The notes under the pieces were generated by a model that saw nothing but the letters and a program-made list of their open reading frames with translations, was not told the origin of the DNA and searched no databases. This document shows positions 54,715 to 63,771 of a stretch of DNA of 64,000 nt, piece by piece. Both the position numbers and the translations under genes were made by a program. This stretch comes from Frigidibacter oleivorans (GTDB lineage Bacteria > Pseudomonadota > Alphaproteobacteria > Rhodobacterales > Rhodobacteraceae). The stretch spans positions 496,001 to 560,000 of the forward strand of contig NZ_RJRZ01000001.1 in NCBI RefSeq assembly GCF_003993775.1, in the 5' to 3' direction. Positions within the stretch are counted from its first letter, which is position 1. The number at the start of each line of letters is the position of its first letter.

Positions 54715-55608
54715 TCACCCCGCGCAGCCCGAGGCGCGGGTTTCCACCTCGAAGGTGGAATGCGCGAGCCTGAAGTCGCGGCGCAGCATCGCCTTGACCC
54801 GCGCCACCACCTCGGGCGCGGCGTGGCCCTCGGCCAGCACCAGATGCGCCTCGACCGAATTGCGCCGCTCGTCGATCTGCCACAGGTGCAGGTGATGCAC
54901 GCCCTCGACCCCCTCCTCGGCCGCGATGGCCTGGCGCAGGTCGTCGCGTTCCATCCCGGGGGGGGCCCCCAGCATCAGGATGCGGATCACCGGCCCCAGA
55001 TCCTGCGCGACATGCCACAGGATATAGGCCGAGATACCCAGCGTGATGATCGGGTCCGCCAGCCGCCAGTCGAACATCAGGATCAGCGCGCCGCCGACGA
55101 TCACCGCGACCGAACTGCCCGCATCGGCGAGGTTGTGCAGGAAGGCCGCGCGGATGTTCACGCTGTCCTGCGCCAGCCGCCATGTCAGCGCGGCGGTGAT
55201 CAGGTCGATGACCAGCGCCACCCCCGCCAGCACGATGACGATGCCACCCGCCACCGGCTGCGGGTCGAGGATGCGCAGCACCGCCTCATAGGCCAGCCAC
55301 AGCGAGATCAGGATCAGCGCGGTATAGTTGACCAGCGCCGCCACCACCTCGGCCCGGCCATAGCCGAAGGTCATGGTGGCATCGGCGGGCCGGCGGGCGA
55401 TGCGCCGGGCGGCGAAGGCCACGATCAGCGACACCGCGTCGGAAAAGTTGTGCAGCGCATCGGCGATCAGCGCGACCGAGCCCGACAGGATGCCGCCCGC
55501 CACCTGCGCGACGGTCAGGACCAGGTTGACGACAACGGCGAGCGCGACATTGCGTTCGGCCCCGGCATGGGCGTGGGAATGGCCGTGATGGCCATGATCG
55601 TGCGGCAT
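54715..55608 (-). CDS. Cation diffusion facilitator (CzcD/DmeF-like metal exporter)
   Basis: A 297-residue inner-membrane antiporter of Zn/Co/Cd type. A His-rich N-terminus (HDHGHHGHSHAHAG), six predicted helices, metal-site motifs ALHNFSDAVSL in TM2 and LHNLADAGSS in TM5, and a cytoplasmic C-terminal domain with HHLHLWQID. It exports divalent metals. ATG start. Its gene ends 20 bases from vsr, so the island's vsr may run in from its transcript. Monocistronic upstream. Confidence 0.92.
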   Translation of the reverse strand: MPHDHGHHGHSHAHAGAERNVALAVVVNLVLTVAQVAGGILSGSVALIADALHNFSDAVSLIVAFAARRIARRPADATMTFGYGRAEVVAALVNYTALILISLWLAYEAVLRILDPQPVAGGIVIVLAGVALVIDLITAALTWRLAQDSVNIRAAFLHNLADAGSSVAVIVGGALILMFDWRLADPIITLGISAYILWHVAQDLGPVIRILMLGAPPGMERDDLRQAIAAEEGVEGVHHLHLWQIDERRNSVEAHLVLAEGHAAPEVVARVKAMLRRDFRLAHSTFEVETRASGCAG

Positions 55609-55668
55609 CGGTGGTTCCTGCGTCTCGACTCGCGGCCGGTCCAGTATCGCACCCGGTCCGGTGCAGGC

Positions 55669-56667
55669 TCAAGCGATCTGCCCGGGCTCGGCCGGCACCG
55701 CCTCCGCCGCCCAGTCCTCCAGCCGCCGGAAGCCCGGCACCGTGGCCGCGGCGGCCTGCAGCGCGTCGATCAGTCGCTGGACCAGCGGCGACAGCGGCCG
55801 CCCGGCGGCGGTGATGATGCCGAAGCGGAACGGGATGCGGAAGGCCAGCGGCACCACCGACACGCCCGCGACCGGCAGGCCCGTCGAGGTCAGCGATTCC
55901 ACCAGCGCGATGCCCAGCCCCTGCCGCGCCAGCGCGATCGAGACGGGGCTGGAATTGCTGTCGATCAGCGCGGCAGGCTCGACACCCTCGGCCGCGAGCG
56001 ACTGGTTGATCGACAGCCGCAGACGGAACGGGTTGTGCGAGGCGATCAGCCGCTCGCCCCGCAGGTCCGCCGCCGTCGCGATCCCGGCCCCGGCGAGCCG
56101 GTGTCCCTCGGCTACCACGGCGACGCAGGGCACCTCGGCCGTCCAGTGCACCTCCACCCCCGGATTGTCGAGCGGCAGGCTGGTCAGCCCCAGATCGGCG
56201 GTTCGGTCCGCGACCGCCTGCACGACGGTTTCGGCCGAGGTCGAGCGCAGGTGCACCCGCGGGGGGATGTCCTCGCGGGCAAGGCCCGCCAGAACCATGG
56301 GGATGATGCTGGCGGACATGGAGGGCAGCGAGGCGATCTCGATGGGTTCCGGCGCGGCGGTGGCGATGCCGCGGGCCCGTTCGGCGATGGTGCGCAGACC
56401 GCCGAGGATCAGTTCGGCCTGCGCGTAGAACGCGACCCCCTGCTGGGTGGGCGAGATCCGCGGCCCGTTGCGATGCAGCAGCGGAAAGCCCAGTTCCGCC
56501 TCGAGCTCCTGGATCAGCCGGGTCACGGCCGGCTGCGACCGGCCAAGCGCCCGGGCCGCCCCCGTCATCGACCCGATCGAGACCACCGCGACGAAGGCCT
56601 CGAGCTGCCGGGTGTCGAGATAGGGGCTGCTCATCGCGGCCGGCGGGGGAAGAGAGGCGTCCTGCAT
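55669..56667 (-). CDS. LysR-family transcriptional regulator
   Basis: A 332-residue LysR protein. The winged HTH is near residues 18-75 (LDTRQLEAFVAVVSIGSMTGAARALGRSQPAVTRLIQELEAELG), and the substrate-binding domain follows with TADLGLTSLPLD and ALARQGLGIALVESL. The N-terminus is ~15 residues longer than usual, and a start at MSSPY (56634) is possible. It lies 112 bases downstream of the carboxylesterase on the same strand, so it may regulate the catabolic operon, but LysR targets are often divergent and none is here. Confidence 0.9.
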   Translation of the reverse strand: MQDASLPPPAAMSSPYLDTRQLEAFVAVVSIGSMTGAARALGRSQPAVTRLIQELEAELGFPLLHRNGPRISPTQQGVAFYAQAELILGGLRTIAERARGIATAAPEPIEIASLPSMSASIIPMVLAGLAREDIPPRVHLRSTSAETVVQAVADRTADLGLTSLPLDNPGVEVHWTAEVPCVAVVAEGHRLAGAGIATAADLRGERLIASHNPFRLRLSINQSLAAEGVEPAALIDSNSSPVSIALARQGLGIALVESLTSTGLPVAGVSVVPLAFRIPFRFGIITAAGRPLSPLVQRLIDALQAAAATVPGFRRLEDWAAEAVPAEPGQIA

Positions 56668-56779
56668 GGACCGATCTTCGGGCCATGGCGCCGGATGTCG
56701 AGTCCCCGTTTCGCGGGGCTTGCGGAAAATCCCGCCGCTGCGGCCACGGCGCCGCGACAGGCATCATGGCGGGGCCGGG

Positions 56780-58306
56780 TCAACTGCGCACCGCCCCGCC
56801 AGCCCACAGGTCGAGCCGCGCGCCGAACGGGTCGCGCGCCAGCCGCGCGCCCCCGGCATCGACATGGATCACGCCTGCCCCCTCCGGGTCATGGCGCGGC
56901 GCCGTGCAGCCCTCGGTCGCGGGCTCCTCGCCCCGGATGAAGGACAGCCACAGCGCATGGCTGCGCCGGGCCAGTCCCGCATCGGCGGATCGCTGGCGCG
57001 GGGGCAGGGGGGACTGGTCCATGCCGGGCCGGAACCAGACATGCCCCACCTCGGCCCCGTGGGCGGCGCCGGTCTCGTCCGGTCCGGTCCCGCCCCACAG
57101 GTATTTCCACACCGGCCGGTGCCGGCCCTGCGCGCGGGCAAAGCGGATGGCGGGGTTTTGGAACACCAGATCGCCCCCCACCGCCCGCCAGATCCCCGCC
57201 GGCCCGTGCCCGGGCAGGGCGGCGCGATAGCGGGCGACGATCTCTTCCCCGGTCAGGCCCATCGGCCGCACTCTCTGGTCCAGCAGCCGGGCCGCGCCTT
57301 CCATGTCGAGCCAGGCGGGCAGCACGCCGGAATGGGTCAGGTATTCGGCCGTGGTGCAGCCGATCATCATCGGCACCGGCGCGGTGGCGCCCCGCTCGGC
57401 TAGCGCCTCGGGATGGTCGGGCAGCGAGACCCCGTCGATCACCGGCACGAAGGGCACGCCCAGCATCGCCGCACGCCCGTCGCGGGCGGCATCGTGGCGG
57501 TCGTAGCTTTCGTTGCAGAGGTCGCGCTGCGCGGCGATCAGCCGGTCGAGCGGGACGGTCTGCAGCCGGTCGGCCGGCAGGTCCAGCGCCGCGGCCATCC
57601 GCCGTGTCAGCCGGGCCGCATCCTCGGGCAGGTTCAGCCCGGTGGAGGCGCCCGATTGCGGCATCGCCCGCGCGAACAGGCCCCGCGCCGCAGGCATCGC
57701 CATCACCGCCGCGACAGAGAAGCCGCCGGCGGAGCGGCCGGCGAAGGTCACCCGCGCCGGATCGCCGCCGAAACCCGCGATGTTGCGCTGCACCCAGTCC
57801 AGCGCCGCGATCTGGTCCAGCAGCCCGCGATTGTCGGGGCAGCCCGGCAGGCTGAGAAAACCCATCGCGCCCAGCCGGTAGTTCACCGTCACCTCGACCA
57901 CGCCCGAGGCCGCGAAGGCGCCGGATTGCAGCACCGGCTCGTTGGCCGAACCCACGGCATAACCCCCGCCATGGATCCAGACCAGCACCGGCGCCCGCCC
58001 CTGCAGGCCCGGCGTGCGGATGTTGACGGTCAGGAAATCCTCGCCCGCGGCGAGGATGGAGGCGGCGGCCCGGCCCACCGGCCCGTAGGTCGGCAGTTGC
58101 GGGCAGATCGGCCCCAGCCTGTCGGCCGCGCGCAGCCCTGCCCAGGGCGTCACCGGCTCGGGCAGCTGAAAGCGGTTGCGGGCGGTGACCGGGGCCGCAT
58201 AGGGCACGCCCAGAAAGGCCAGCGTCCCCTGCGGCTCGTGCAGGCCCGCGACACGGCCCGCCTCGGTCTCGACAACCGGGCGGGCGGGTGCGGGCGCGGC
58301 GGTCAC
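56780..58306 (-). CDS. Type B carboxylesterase/lipase
   Basis: A 508-residue alpha/beta-hydrolase of the carboxylesterase family, with no signal peptide. The oxyanion loop VWIHGGGYAVGSA, nucleophile FAGRSAGGF (GxSxG; R replaces the usual E before Ser), the acidic residue in MIGCTTAEYLTH and the His in HGAEVGHVWFRPG are all present. It cleaves esters of unknown type. Start GTG 58306 overlaps the stop of the last permease gene, so it is part of the ABC operon and may open the imported substrate. Confidence 0.9.
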   Translation of the reverse strand: MTAAPAPARPVVETEAGRVAGLHEPQGTLAFLGVPYAAPVTARNRFQLPEPVTPWAGLRAADRLGPICPQLPTYGPVGRAAASILAAGEDFLTVNIRTPGLQGRAPVLVWIHGGGYAVGSANEPVLQSGAFAASGVVEVTVNYRLGAMGFLSLPGCPDNRGLLDQIAALDWVQRNIAGFGGDPARVTFAGRSAGGFSVAAVMAMPAARGLFARAMPQSGASTGLNLPEDAARLTRRMAAALDLPADRLQTVPLDRLIAAQRDLCNESYDRHDAARDGRAAMLGVPFVPVIDGVSLPDHPEALAERGATAPVPMMIGCTTAEYLTHSGVLPAWLDMEGAARLLDQRVRPMGLTGEEIVARYRAALPGHGPAGIWRAVGGDLVFQNPAIRFARAQGRHRPVWKYLWGGTGPDETGAAHGAEVGHVWFRPGMDQSPLPPRQRSADAGLARRSHALWLSFIRGEEPATEGCTAPRHDPEGAGVIHVDAGGARLARDPFGARLDLWAGGAVRS

Positions 58307-59079
58307 AGCGCCTTCCTCAGGCCCACCAGCCGCTCGACGGCGATCACCACGGCGATCGAGATCAGGATCAGGATCACCGACAGCGCCGCGATCTGCGGGT
58401 CGGTGGAGATCTCGAGGTAGTTGTAGATCTCGGTCGGCAGGGTCGAGGTCTTCACAGACACGATGAACAGCGAGATCGTCGCCTCGTCGAACGAGATCAG
58501 GAAGGCGATCACCCCGCCCGCGATCAGCCCCGGGCGGATCAGCGGCAGCGTGATCCGGCGGAACACCGTCAGCGGCGCCGCGCCATGGACCATCGCCGCC
58601 TCTTCCACGCGCCGGTCCACGGCCATCAGGCTCATGGTGATGGTGCGGACGGTGTAGGGGACGGTGATCCCCAGATGCGCGAGGATGATGCCGCGATAGC
58701 TGTCCAGCAGCCCCAGCGGCGCCAGAACCAGCATGATCCCCACCGCCAGCACGATATGCGGCACCAGGAAGGGCGCGAGCACGAGGAAGCTGATCGCCTC
58801 GCGCCCCCGGAACTTCCACCGCACCAGCGCCAGCGACAGCAGCGTGCCCATCGTCACCGCGGCCAGCGAGACGGCGAGCCCGATCACGACGCTGCGCCCG
58901 AAGGACGAGATGAAGGCCGCGTTCCGGAACACCTTGGCATAGCTGCCGAAGGACCAGGATTCGGGCGGGAAGGCCAGGTAGTTGCGGGTGTCGAAGCTGA
59001 CGACGAAGACCACGAGGATCGGCGCCAGCAGGAAGAGGTAGAGAAGGACGATCAGCCCGGACCACAGGACACGCTGCAT
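58303..59079 (-). CDS. ABC transporter permease, PotC-like
   Basis: A 258-residue permease with six helices. N-terminal LWSGLIVLLYLFLLAPILVVFVVSF and EAA loop VEEAAMVHGAAPLTVFRRITLPLIRPG match PotC/YdcV. It forms a heterodimeric channel with the preceding PotB-like protein. ATG 59079 has GGAGGGGTGAG upstream and begins two bases after the previous stop; longer in-frame extension overlaps that gene and is rejected. Confidence 0.92.
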   Translation of the reverse strand: MQRVLWSGLIVLLYLFLLAPILVVFVVSFDTRNYLAFPPESWSFGSYAKVFRNAAFISSFGRSVVIGLAVSLAAVTMGTLLSLALVRWKFRGREAISFLVLAPFLVPHIVLAVGIMLVLAPLGLLDSYRGIILAHLGITVPYTVRTITMSLMAVDRRVEEAAMVHGAAPLTVFRRITLPLIRPGLIAGGVIAFLISFDEATISLFIVSVKTSTLPTEIYNYLEISTDPQIAALSVILILISIAVVIAVERLVGLRKAL

Positions 59080-59081
59080 TC

Positions 59082-59957
59082 TCACCCCTCCAGACCGCGC
59101 AGCGCGCGTTGATAGAGCACGATCACCGTCGAGAAGATTCCCAGCAGGATCATCGCCAGCGCCGCGGCCAGCGGCCAGTTCAGCGTCACCGTCGCCTCGG
59201 AATAGATCTCGGTCCCCAGCACGAAGACCCGGCCGCCGCCCATCAGCCGCGGCGTGACGAAGGACGAGATCGCCAGCACGAAGACCAGCAGCGCCCCGGT
59301 CAGCACGCCGGGCAGCGACAGGGGCAGGATAATCCGCCAGAACACCCGCAGCCGGTTGGCGCCCAGCATCGCCGCCGCCTCTTCCAGCGCGGGGTTGAGC
59401 CGGCCGAAGCCCGCGAGCATGGCGAGGATGGCATAGGGCATCAGGATCTCGATCAGCGCGATATTGGCACCGAGGCTGTTGTTCGACAGCCGGATCGGCG
59501 CATCGGTCAGCGACAGCGCCGCGAGGGTGGAGTTGATGACCCCCCGGTCCCCCAGCAGCACCATCCAGCCATAGGTCCGAACCACCGCCGAGGTCAGCAG
59601 CGGCGCCACCGCCAGCGCGGTCAGCACCCCCCGCCAGCGGCTTTGCGTGCGGGCGAGGAACAGCGCGATCGGATAGCCGAGAAGCACCGCGAACACGCTG
59701 ACGGTGACGCCCAGCCACAGCGTGTTCAGCCCCACCTGCCAGTAGAAGGGATCGGTCAGCGCCGCGCGGTAGTTGGCCAGCGTCAGCTCGCTGCCGAAGG
59801 CGGTCATCCCGCCCGCCGACAGCGAGGCCCGGGCGAGCCACGCCATCGGCAGCAGGAAGGTGCACAGCAGCGCCAGCAGCCCCGGCACCAGCAGCATCAG
59901 CACGATCAGCCGGTTGCGCCCGGCCGGACACTCGGCGGGATAGGCGGTGGCGCTCAT
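59082..59957 (-). CDS. ABC transporter permease, PotB-like
   Basis: A 291-residue permease with six helices. The first helix is RLIVLMLLVPGLLALLCTFLLPMAWLA, and the EAA loop is LEEAAAMLGANRLRVFWRIILPLSLPG, as in PotB/YdcU of the spermidine/putrescine class. The start ATG overlaps the ATPase gene's stop by four bases. Confidence 0.92.
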   Translation of the reverse strand: MSATAYPAECPAGRNRLIVLMLLVPGLLALLCTFLLPMAWLARASLSAGGMTAFGSELTLANYRAALTDPFYWQVGLNTLWLGVTVSVFAVLLGYPIALFLARTQSRWRGVLTALAVAPLLTSAVVRTYGWMVLLGDRGVINSTLAALSLTDAPIRLSNNSLGANIALIEILMPYAILAMLAGFGRLNPALEEAAAMLGANRLRVFWRIILPLSLPGVLTGALLVFVLAISSFVTPRLMGGGRVFVLGTEIYSEATVTLNWPLAAALAMILLGIFSTVIVLYQRALRGLEG

Positions 59958-61024
59958 GCCCCGCCTCCGCCGATCAGGGTGACATCGACCGGCGCCACGG
60001 TCAGGGTGATGCGGTCGCCGGTCTGCGGCAGCGCCCCGGCATGGGTATGCATGTCGGCCAGCATCCGGCGCCCGGCCACGTCGACGGCCAGCGTCAGGAT
60101 CTGGCCGCGATAGGTGACCTTCTCCACCTGCCCGGCAAAGCGGTTGGGGCCGGGGGCCGCATCCTGCGCCAGCTTCAGCCGGTGCGGGCGCACCATCAGC
60201 TTCACCGCATCGCCCGGCGTGCCCGCGCCGTCGAAGGCGAGCGTGCCGATGCCCTCGACCTCGGCCAGGCCGGGGGCGCTGATCCGGCCGGGGAAGAAGT
60301 TGCCCGCCCCGATGAAGCCCGCGACGAATTCGCTGGCCGGCGCGTCGAAGATCTGCCGCGGCGTGCCGATCTGTTCCAGCCGGCCCGCCGACATCACCGC
60401 CAGACGGTCCGCCATCGACAGCGCCTCGTCCTGGTCATGGGTGACGAAGATCGCGGTCACGCCGGTGCGGCGCTGGATGTCGCGGATCTCGTCGCGCATC
60501 TCGTCGCGCAGCTTGGCGTCGAGGTTCGACAGGGGTTCGTCCAGCAGCAGCAGTTCGGGCTCGATCACCAGCGACCGGGCAATGGCGCAGCGCTGCTGCT
60601 GGCCGCCCGACAGCTGGGTGACGCGACGATCCCCCAGACCGCCGAGCTTCACCATGTCGAGCGCGCGCGCCACCTTCTGCGCGCGCTCGGACTTCGGGAT
60701 GTTGCGCATCTCCAGACCGAAGGCCACGTTTTCGGCCACGGTCATGTGCGGGAACAGCGCATAGGCCTGGAACACCATGCCCATGTTCCGGCGATAGACC
60801 GGGATCTGCGAGATTTCGCGCCCGTTCAGGCGGATATGGCCCGCGGTCGGGTCGATCAGCCCGGCGATCATCCGCAGGATTGTGGTCTTGCCGCAGCCCG
60901 AGGGGCCGAGAAGGGCCAGCATCTCGCCCCGCGGCAGGGCGAAGCTGACATGGTCGACCGACGGCCGGGCCGCGCCTGGATAGGTCTTGACCAGGTCTTC
61001 GACGATGATGTGCGGATCGGCCAT
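59954..61024 (-). CDS. ABC transporter ATP-binding protein, PotA-like
   Basis: A 356-residue ATPase: Walker A GPSGCGKT, signature LSGGQQQRC, Walker B LLLLDEPLSNLD, the His switch VTHDQDEAL, and a C-terminal TOBE domain of ~110 residues (NFFPGRI... VKLMVRPHRLKLA...), diagnostic of the PotA/FbpC class. It energises the two downstream-encoded permeases. ATG 61024, 22 bases after the binding protein gene. Confidence 0.93.
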   Translation of the reverse strand: MADPHIIVEDLVKTYPGAARPSVDHVSFALPRGEMLALLGPSGCGKTTILRMIAGLIDPTAGHIRLNGREISQIPVYRRNMGMVFQAYALFPHMTVAENVAFGLEMRNIPKSERAQKVARALDMVKLGGLGDRRVTQLSGGQQQRCAIARSLVIEPELLLLDEPLSNLDAKLRDEMRDEIRDIQRRTGVTAIFVTHDQDEALSMADRLAVMSAGRLEQIGTPRQIFDAPASEFVAGFIGAGNFFPGRISAPGLAEVEGIGTLAFDGAGTPGDAVKLMVRPHRLKLAQDAAPGPNRFAGQVEKVTYRGQILTLAVDVAGRRMLADMHTHAGALPQTGDRITLTVAPVDVTLIGGGGA

Positions 61025-61046
61025 CGGGATGTTCCTGCCTCGGATG

Positions 61047-62093
61047 TCAGTTTTGGGCGATGACTTCGCGGTTGATCCGCTGGATCCACTGCGAATAGAC
61101 CGTCGCGATCCACGGCCAGTCCAGCGTCATCTGCGCGGCCTGCGCCTCGGGCGAGCCGTAGATGCGCTGCGCCGTCTCGGGCGACAGTTCGACTTCGGTG
61201 TTCACCGGACCGTAGAAGCTCTGTTCGGCGAAGGTCGCCTGCGCCTCGGCCGACAGGGCATAGTCGATGAAGGTCTTGGCCGCCTCGGCCTCGGTGCTGC
61301 CCGCGACGAGGTTGATGGTGTTGGTCTGGCCGATGGAGCCTTCCTTCGGCGCCGCGATGCCGATGATCCCGCCCTGCGTGTCATGCAGGTACTGGGCGCG
61401 GCCGTTCCAGCAGATCGACAGGTCCACCTCGCCCGACTGCACCACCGCATAGCAATCCGGCGCCGGATCCCAGGTCGAGACGTTGGGGGCGAAGGCGTTC
61501 ATCGCCTCCAGCGCCGGGTCGATGGTTTCCTTGTAATCCGCGCCGGCCATGTGGTTCAGGATCGGCAGCAGGATCACGCCCCGCGTGTCGGCCATGCGCG
61601 CGGCGATGCGGCCCTTGTATTTCGGGTCGGCGAGGTCGGACCAGCTGGTCGGCGGTTCGGTGACGGTCTCGGTGTTGTAGAGGATCGTCAGGTTGTCCTG
61701 GCTGAAGGCGATGGACCTGTCGCCGTCGATGCGCGCCCAGTCGGGCTGCTTGGCAAGGTTGGGCACCTCGGCCGGGTCGAGCGGGGCGAAGATGCCTTCC
61801 TGGTTGGCCTTGATCGCCACCGACACGTCGATCAGCGCCACATCCACCGTCGGATCGGATTTCTGCAGCGTCAGCAGGGCCAGCGTCTCGGCCGAGTTCT
61901 TCGACTGCTGGTACTGGATGTCGATATCGGGATGCGCGGCCTCGAAGGGCTCGATGATGAACTTCTGGTAATTCTCGGCGAAGACGCCCGAGAAGCCGAC
62001 CACGGTGACGGTGGCCGTCTGCGCGCCGGCGGAACCGGCGGCGGCAAGGGCTGCGGCAAGCGACAGCGCCGAAATCGAATGCTTCAGTGTCAT
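61047..62093 (-). CDS. Extracellular solute-binding protein, PotD-like
   Basis: A 348-residue periplasmic SBP (family 1). The signal peptide is MTLKHSISALSLAAALAAAGSAGAQ. The core follows TVVGFSGVFAENYQKFIIEPFEAAHPDIDIQY and CWNGRAQYLHDTQGG, and ends NREVIAQN. Its sequence fits polyamine/unknown-substrate binders; the acidic residues that hold polyamines in PotD cannot be confirmed by eye, so the ligand is open. It is placed 35 bases after the M19-like hydrolase. Confidence 0.9.
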   Translation of the reverse strand: MTLKHSISALSLAAALAAAGSAGAQTATVTVVGFSGVFAENYQKFIIEPFEAAHPDIDIQYQQSKNSAETLALLTLQKSDPTVDVALIDVSVAIKANQEGIFAPLDPAEVPNLAKQPDWARIDGDRSIAFSQDNLTILYNTETVTEPPTSWSDLADPKYKGRIAARMADTRGVILLPILNHMAGADYKETIDPALEAMNAFAPNVSTWDPAPDCYAVVQSGEVDLSICWNGRAQYLHDTQGGIIGIAAPKEGSIGQTNTINLVAGSTEAEAAKTFIDYALSAEAQATFAEQSFYGPVNTEVELSPETAQRIYGSPEAQAAQMTLDWPWIATVYSQWIQRINREVIAQN

Positions 62094-62128
62094 GGTCCTA
62101 CCTTCCTGTTGATTGTCCGCCGGGCCTG

Positions 62129-63154
62129 TCATCCGGCCGGGGTCCAGCTGCGGTCGAAGAGATCCATCCAGTTCCCGCCCAGGATCTTTCGCACGGTCTC
62201 GTCTCCCCAGCCGCGGGCCAGCATGCGCGCGGTGAGGTTGGGCATGTCCGTCATCCGCCGGATACCGGCGGGCTTGTTGATCTTGACGCTGCCGAATTCG
62301 GTCAGCGTGCGGGCCGTACCCTTGTCGCGGTTGGCCCACAGCAGCCAGTCCGAGGGGCGCGGCCGGTCCAGCGAGAAATCGGTTCCGATGCCGACATGGT
62401 CGACGCCGACGAGGCCGATCACGTGTTCCATCGCGTCGAGCACATCCTCGACCGTCGCCTCGTTGCCCGCCTTCAGCCCCGGCGCGAACAGCGAGAGGCC
62501 GATCAGCCCTCCCTTTTCCGCGCAGGCCAGGAACAGGTCGTCGGGCTTGTTGCGCTTCACGTCATGCAAGGCGCGTGGCAACACATGGCTGATGCAGACC
62601 GGCGACCGGGAGGCGGCGATCGTGTCCGCCGTGGTCTTGTCGCCCACATGGCTGAGGTCGCACAGCACGCCCAGCCGGTTCATCTCGGCCACCACCTCGC
62701 GACCAAAGCCGGTCAGGCCGCTGTCATGCTCTTCCAGATAGCCCGCACCCGAATAGTTCTGGGTGTTGTAGGTGAGCTGCATGATGCGGACGCCCAGATC
62801 GGCGAAGATCTCGACATGGTCCAGCTTGTCCTCGATGGGCGAGGTGTTCTGCCAGCCGAGGATGATGCCGGTGCGGCCCTCGGCCTTGGCGGCGCGGATG
62901 TCGGCGGTGCTGCGGACCGGGCGCAGGATGTCGGCATTCTCGCGCAGGAACCGCTTCCACATCGAGACATAGCCGATGCCCTCGACGAAATTCTCCCACA
63001 GCACCGTCGAGACATTGACCGCGGTGATGCCGCCCGCCCGCATCTCCTCGAAAATCGGGCGGCCCCAGAGCGAAGTCTGAAGCCCGTCCACGACGATGGC
63101 CGCGTCATGCAGCGCCTGTGCCTCGGGTGGCACCGTCCAGACCCGGTCTTCCAT
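62129..63154 (-). CDS. M19 (membrane dipeptidase)-like hydrolase with altered metal site
   Basis: A 341-residue TIM-barrel protein of the renal-dipeptidase family. It shows DLSHVG and SPVCISHVLPRA, each with a metal-binding His, and VDHVGIGTDFSL. The first metal block, usually DGHND, is VDGLQTS here, and the bridging Glu region reads ILGWQNT. So three of the five expected ligands are changed. There is no signal peptide. The clade is probably a distinct hydrolase rather than a dipeptidase. ATG overlaps the isomerase-like gene's stop by one base. Confidence 0.85.
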   Translation of the reverse strand: MEDRVWTVPPEAQALHDAAIVVDGLQTSLWGRPIFEEMRAGGITAVNVSTVLWENFVEGIGYVSMWKRFLRENADILRPVRSTADIRAAKAEGRTGIILGWQNTSPIEDKLDHVEIFADLGVRIMQLTYNTQNYSGAGYLEEHDSGLTGFGREVVAEMNRLGVLCDLSHVGDKTTADTIAASRSPVCISHVLPRALHDVKRNKPDDLFLACAEKGGLIGLSLFAPGLKAGNEATVEDVLDAMEHVIGLVGVDHVGIGTDFSLDRPRPSDWLLWANRDKGTARTLTEFGSVKINKPAGIRRMTDMPNLTARMLARGWGDETVRKILGGNWMDLFDRSWTPAG

Positions 63155-63771
63155 CACGCGATTTCCTTCTGCTTGGCCGCGGCCAGCGCCTCGACCACGA
63201 AATCCAGCCGGTCCTGCCCCCAGAACAGCTCGTCCTCGACCACATAGGTCGGGGTGCCGAAGATGCCCCGCGCTTCCGCCTCGGCAAGGTTGCCCTGCCA
63301 TTCCGCCACGATCTCGTCCGGCTGCGGATCGCGCACCAGCGCCACGCCATCGGCGCCCAGCGTGTCGGCCGCGATCTGCTGCAGCGTGGCAAGGTCGGCG
63401 ATGTCGCGATCCTCGGCCCACAGCGCGCGCTGGATCGCGAAGGAAAAGCCGGTGGGGTCCAGCCCCGCGCGCTGCACCGCGATCACCGCCTGCGCGGCCG
63501 TCTCGATGGTGCGGCAGGGATAGAAGCGCGGCTGCAGGTTCAGCGGGATGCCGAGGCGGCGGCGCCAGCGGCGCAGTTCCACCTCGTGATACTTCTGCCG
63601 ATAGTCGGGGCGGGTGCGCAGCGGGATGCCGCCATTCGCCTCGATGATGCGGATCGGGCGCAGGACCAGTCGCGCGCCGGCGTCGCGGGCGATGGCGACC
63701 ATGCGCTCGGCGCCGAGATAGGCCCAAGGCGACGAGATGCCATAGAAGGCCTGCAGGGTCAGTTCAGACAT
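63154..63771 (-). CDS. 2-hydroxychromene-2-carboxylate isomerase family (kappa-GST/DsbA fold)
   Basis: A 205-residue thioredoxin-like protein. FYGISSPWAYLGAERM has the catalytic Ser position of HCCA isomerases in place of the DsbA Cys pair, and GIFGTPTYVVEDELFWGQDRLDFVVEAL is the family C-terminal signature. HCCA isomerase uses glutathione in aromatic-ring catabolism, but many homologues isomerise or conjugate other compounds. ATG 63771; it overlaps the FMO-like gene's stop by eight bases. Supports a degradative operon. Confidence 0.9.
   Translation of the reverse strand: MSELTLQAFYGISSPWAYLGAERMVAIARDAGARLVLRPIRIIEANGGIPLRTRPDYRQKYHEVELRRWRRRLGIPLNLQPRFYPCRTIETAAQAVIAVQRAGLDPTGFSFAIQRALWAEDRDIADLATLQQIAADTLGADGVALVRDPQPDEIVAEWQGNLAEAEARGIFGTPTYVVEDELFWGQDRLDFVVEALAAAKQKEIA

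Noticed and set aside
56780-59065. A single long minus-strand frame suggesting an esterase-permease fusion
   Set aside because: The part before 58306 is the out-of-frame shadow of the permease gene; GTG 58306 with a 4-base overlap is the real start.
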